Positions 5,789 through 5,921 of a DNA stretch of 5,921 bases are shown here, one piece after another; position 1 is the first letter of the stretch; each line of letters starts with the position of its first letter. The position numbers and the translations under genes were made by a program. Source of the stretch: Propionibacteriaceae bacterium. GTDB lineage: Bacteria > Actinomycetota > Actinomycetes > Propionibacteriales > Propionibacteriaceae. Under the pieces are notes generated by a model that saw nothing but the letters and a program-made list of their open reading frames with translations, ran no database searches and had not been told where the DNA came from. Location of the stretch: assembly GCA_021323255.1 (NCBI GenBank), contig JAJTCL010000188.1, positions 1 to 5,921 on the forward strand, given 5' to 3'.

Positions 5789-5840
5789 TTCGCCCACACT
5801 CAGCGCGCGTGAGCGCCGCTTAGCGAGGTCAACGCCGTCA

Positions 5841-5883
5841 CTTTGCAAGCAAGGGGTTACGGGTTCGAGTCCCGTTGGCTCCA
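5841..5883 (+). other. 3' half of tRNA-Ala(TGC): truncated tRNA, likely attachment site
   Basis: The bases fit tRNA positions 31-73 exactly: anticodon loop TTTGCAA with anticodon TGC (5842-5848), 3' anticodon strand GCAAG, variable loop GGGTT, T-stem ACGGG / CCCGT around TTCGAGT (5859-5875), 3' acceptor strand TGGCTCC and discriminator A (5883). T at position 70 fits the G3:U70 identity pair of alanine tRNAs. The 5' half is absent: the bases at 5836-5841 do not pair with GCAAG, and no acceptor or D-arm is found upstream. Fragments of this shape arise when an element integrates into a tRNA gene and duplicates its 3' end. That predicts element DNA to the left and chromosome to the right. The minus-strand reading MEPTGLEPVTPCLQ is only its antisense. 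Confidence 0.75.
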
Positions 5884-5921
5884 CTATTTTCCCTAGTCAG
5901 CGCACTTTTCGCGCTCCCCCC

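Noticed and set aside
5597..5812. 71-codon plus-strand ORF with GTG start
   Set aside because: No ribosome binding site, and it consists largely of the repeat-rich DNA.
5811..5883. A complete tRNA ending at 5883
   Set aside because: The bases upstream do not form a 5' acceptor matching TGGCTCC, a D-arm, or a 5' anticodon strand pairing with GCAAG.
5630..5884. 84-codon minus-strand ORF beginning MEPTGLEPVTPCLQ
   Set aside because: Its start is the antisense of the tRNA-Ala 3' half. Such GLEPVTPCLQ-type readings are a known kind of false gene call over tRNA sequence, and the rest shows no protein character.

Overview
The window is GC-rich DNA with GC-biased third codon positions, GTG/TTG start options and actinobacterial-style gene families, so an actinomycete is the most likely host. 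TTA leucine codons are common: four in the exporter gene, one in the oxidoreductase and one in the hydrolase. This argues against a typical Streptomyces core region, where TTA is rare.

Left part (1-2355). A gene for an FAD-dependent amine/amino-acid oxidoreductase of the DAO / sarcosine-oxidase-beta type runs in from the left edge. It is broken near base 820 by what looks like the loss of one C, and its C-terminal half continues in another frame to 1168. A 134-base gap follows. It carries three inverted repeats almost end to end and a promoter-like TTGACA element, directly in front of a gene for a C45-family N-terminal-nucleophile (Ntn) hydrolase (1303-2355). A hydrolase that cuts an amide bond beside an amine oxidase suggests breakdown of an N-acylated amine or amino acid; this is inference.

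Middle (2336-3741). A small minus-strand gene of 88 codons with a very good ribosome binding site (2591-2857) is followed on the same strand by a weaker 73-codon ORF (2336-2557). About 870 bases with no convincing gene come next. They hold a few short ORFs with start signals but little coding character, and an 18-bp tandem duplication. The stretch looks like decayed or non-coding sequence.

Right part (3742-5921). A complete ThrE-family threonine/serine exporter gene (3742-5097) is followed by about 740 bases without a gene. The last part of that stretch is rich in direct and inverted repeats. It ends at a 43-base 3' half of a tRNA-Ala(TGC), from the anticodon loop to the discriminator base, with no matching 5' half. 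Such fragments typically mark one end (attR/attL) of an element integrated into a tRNA gene. If so, the DNA left of 5841 belongs to a genomic island and the DNA to its right is chromosome. The integrase and the intact tRNA are not in the window.

I see no CRISPR array, rRNA, complete tRNA, transposase or recognisable defence or secretion system.
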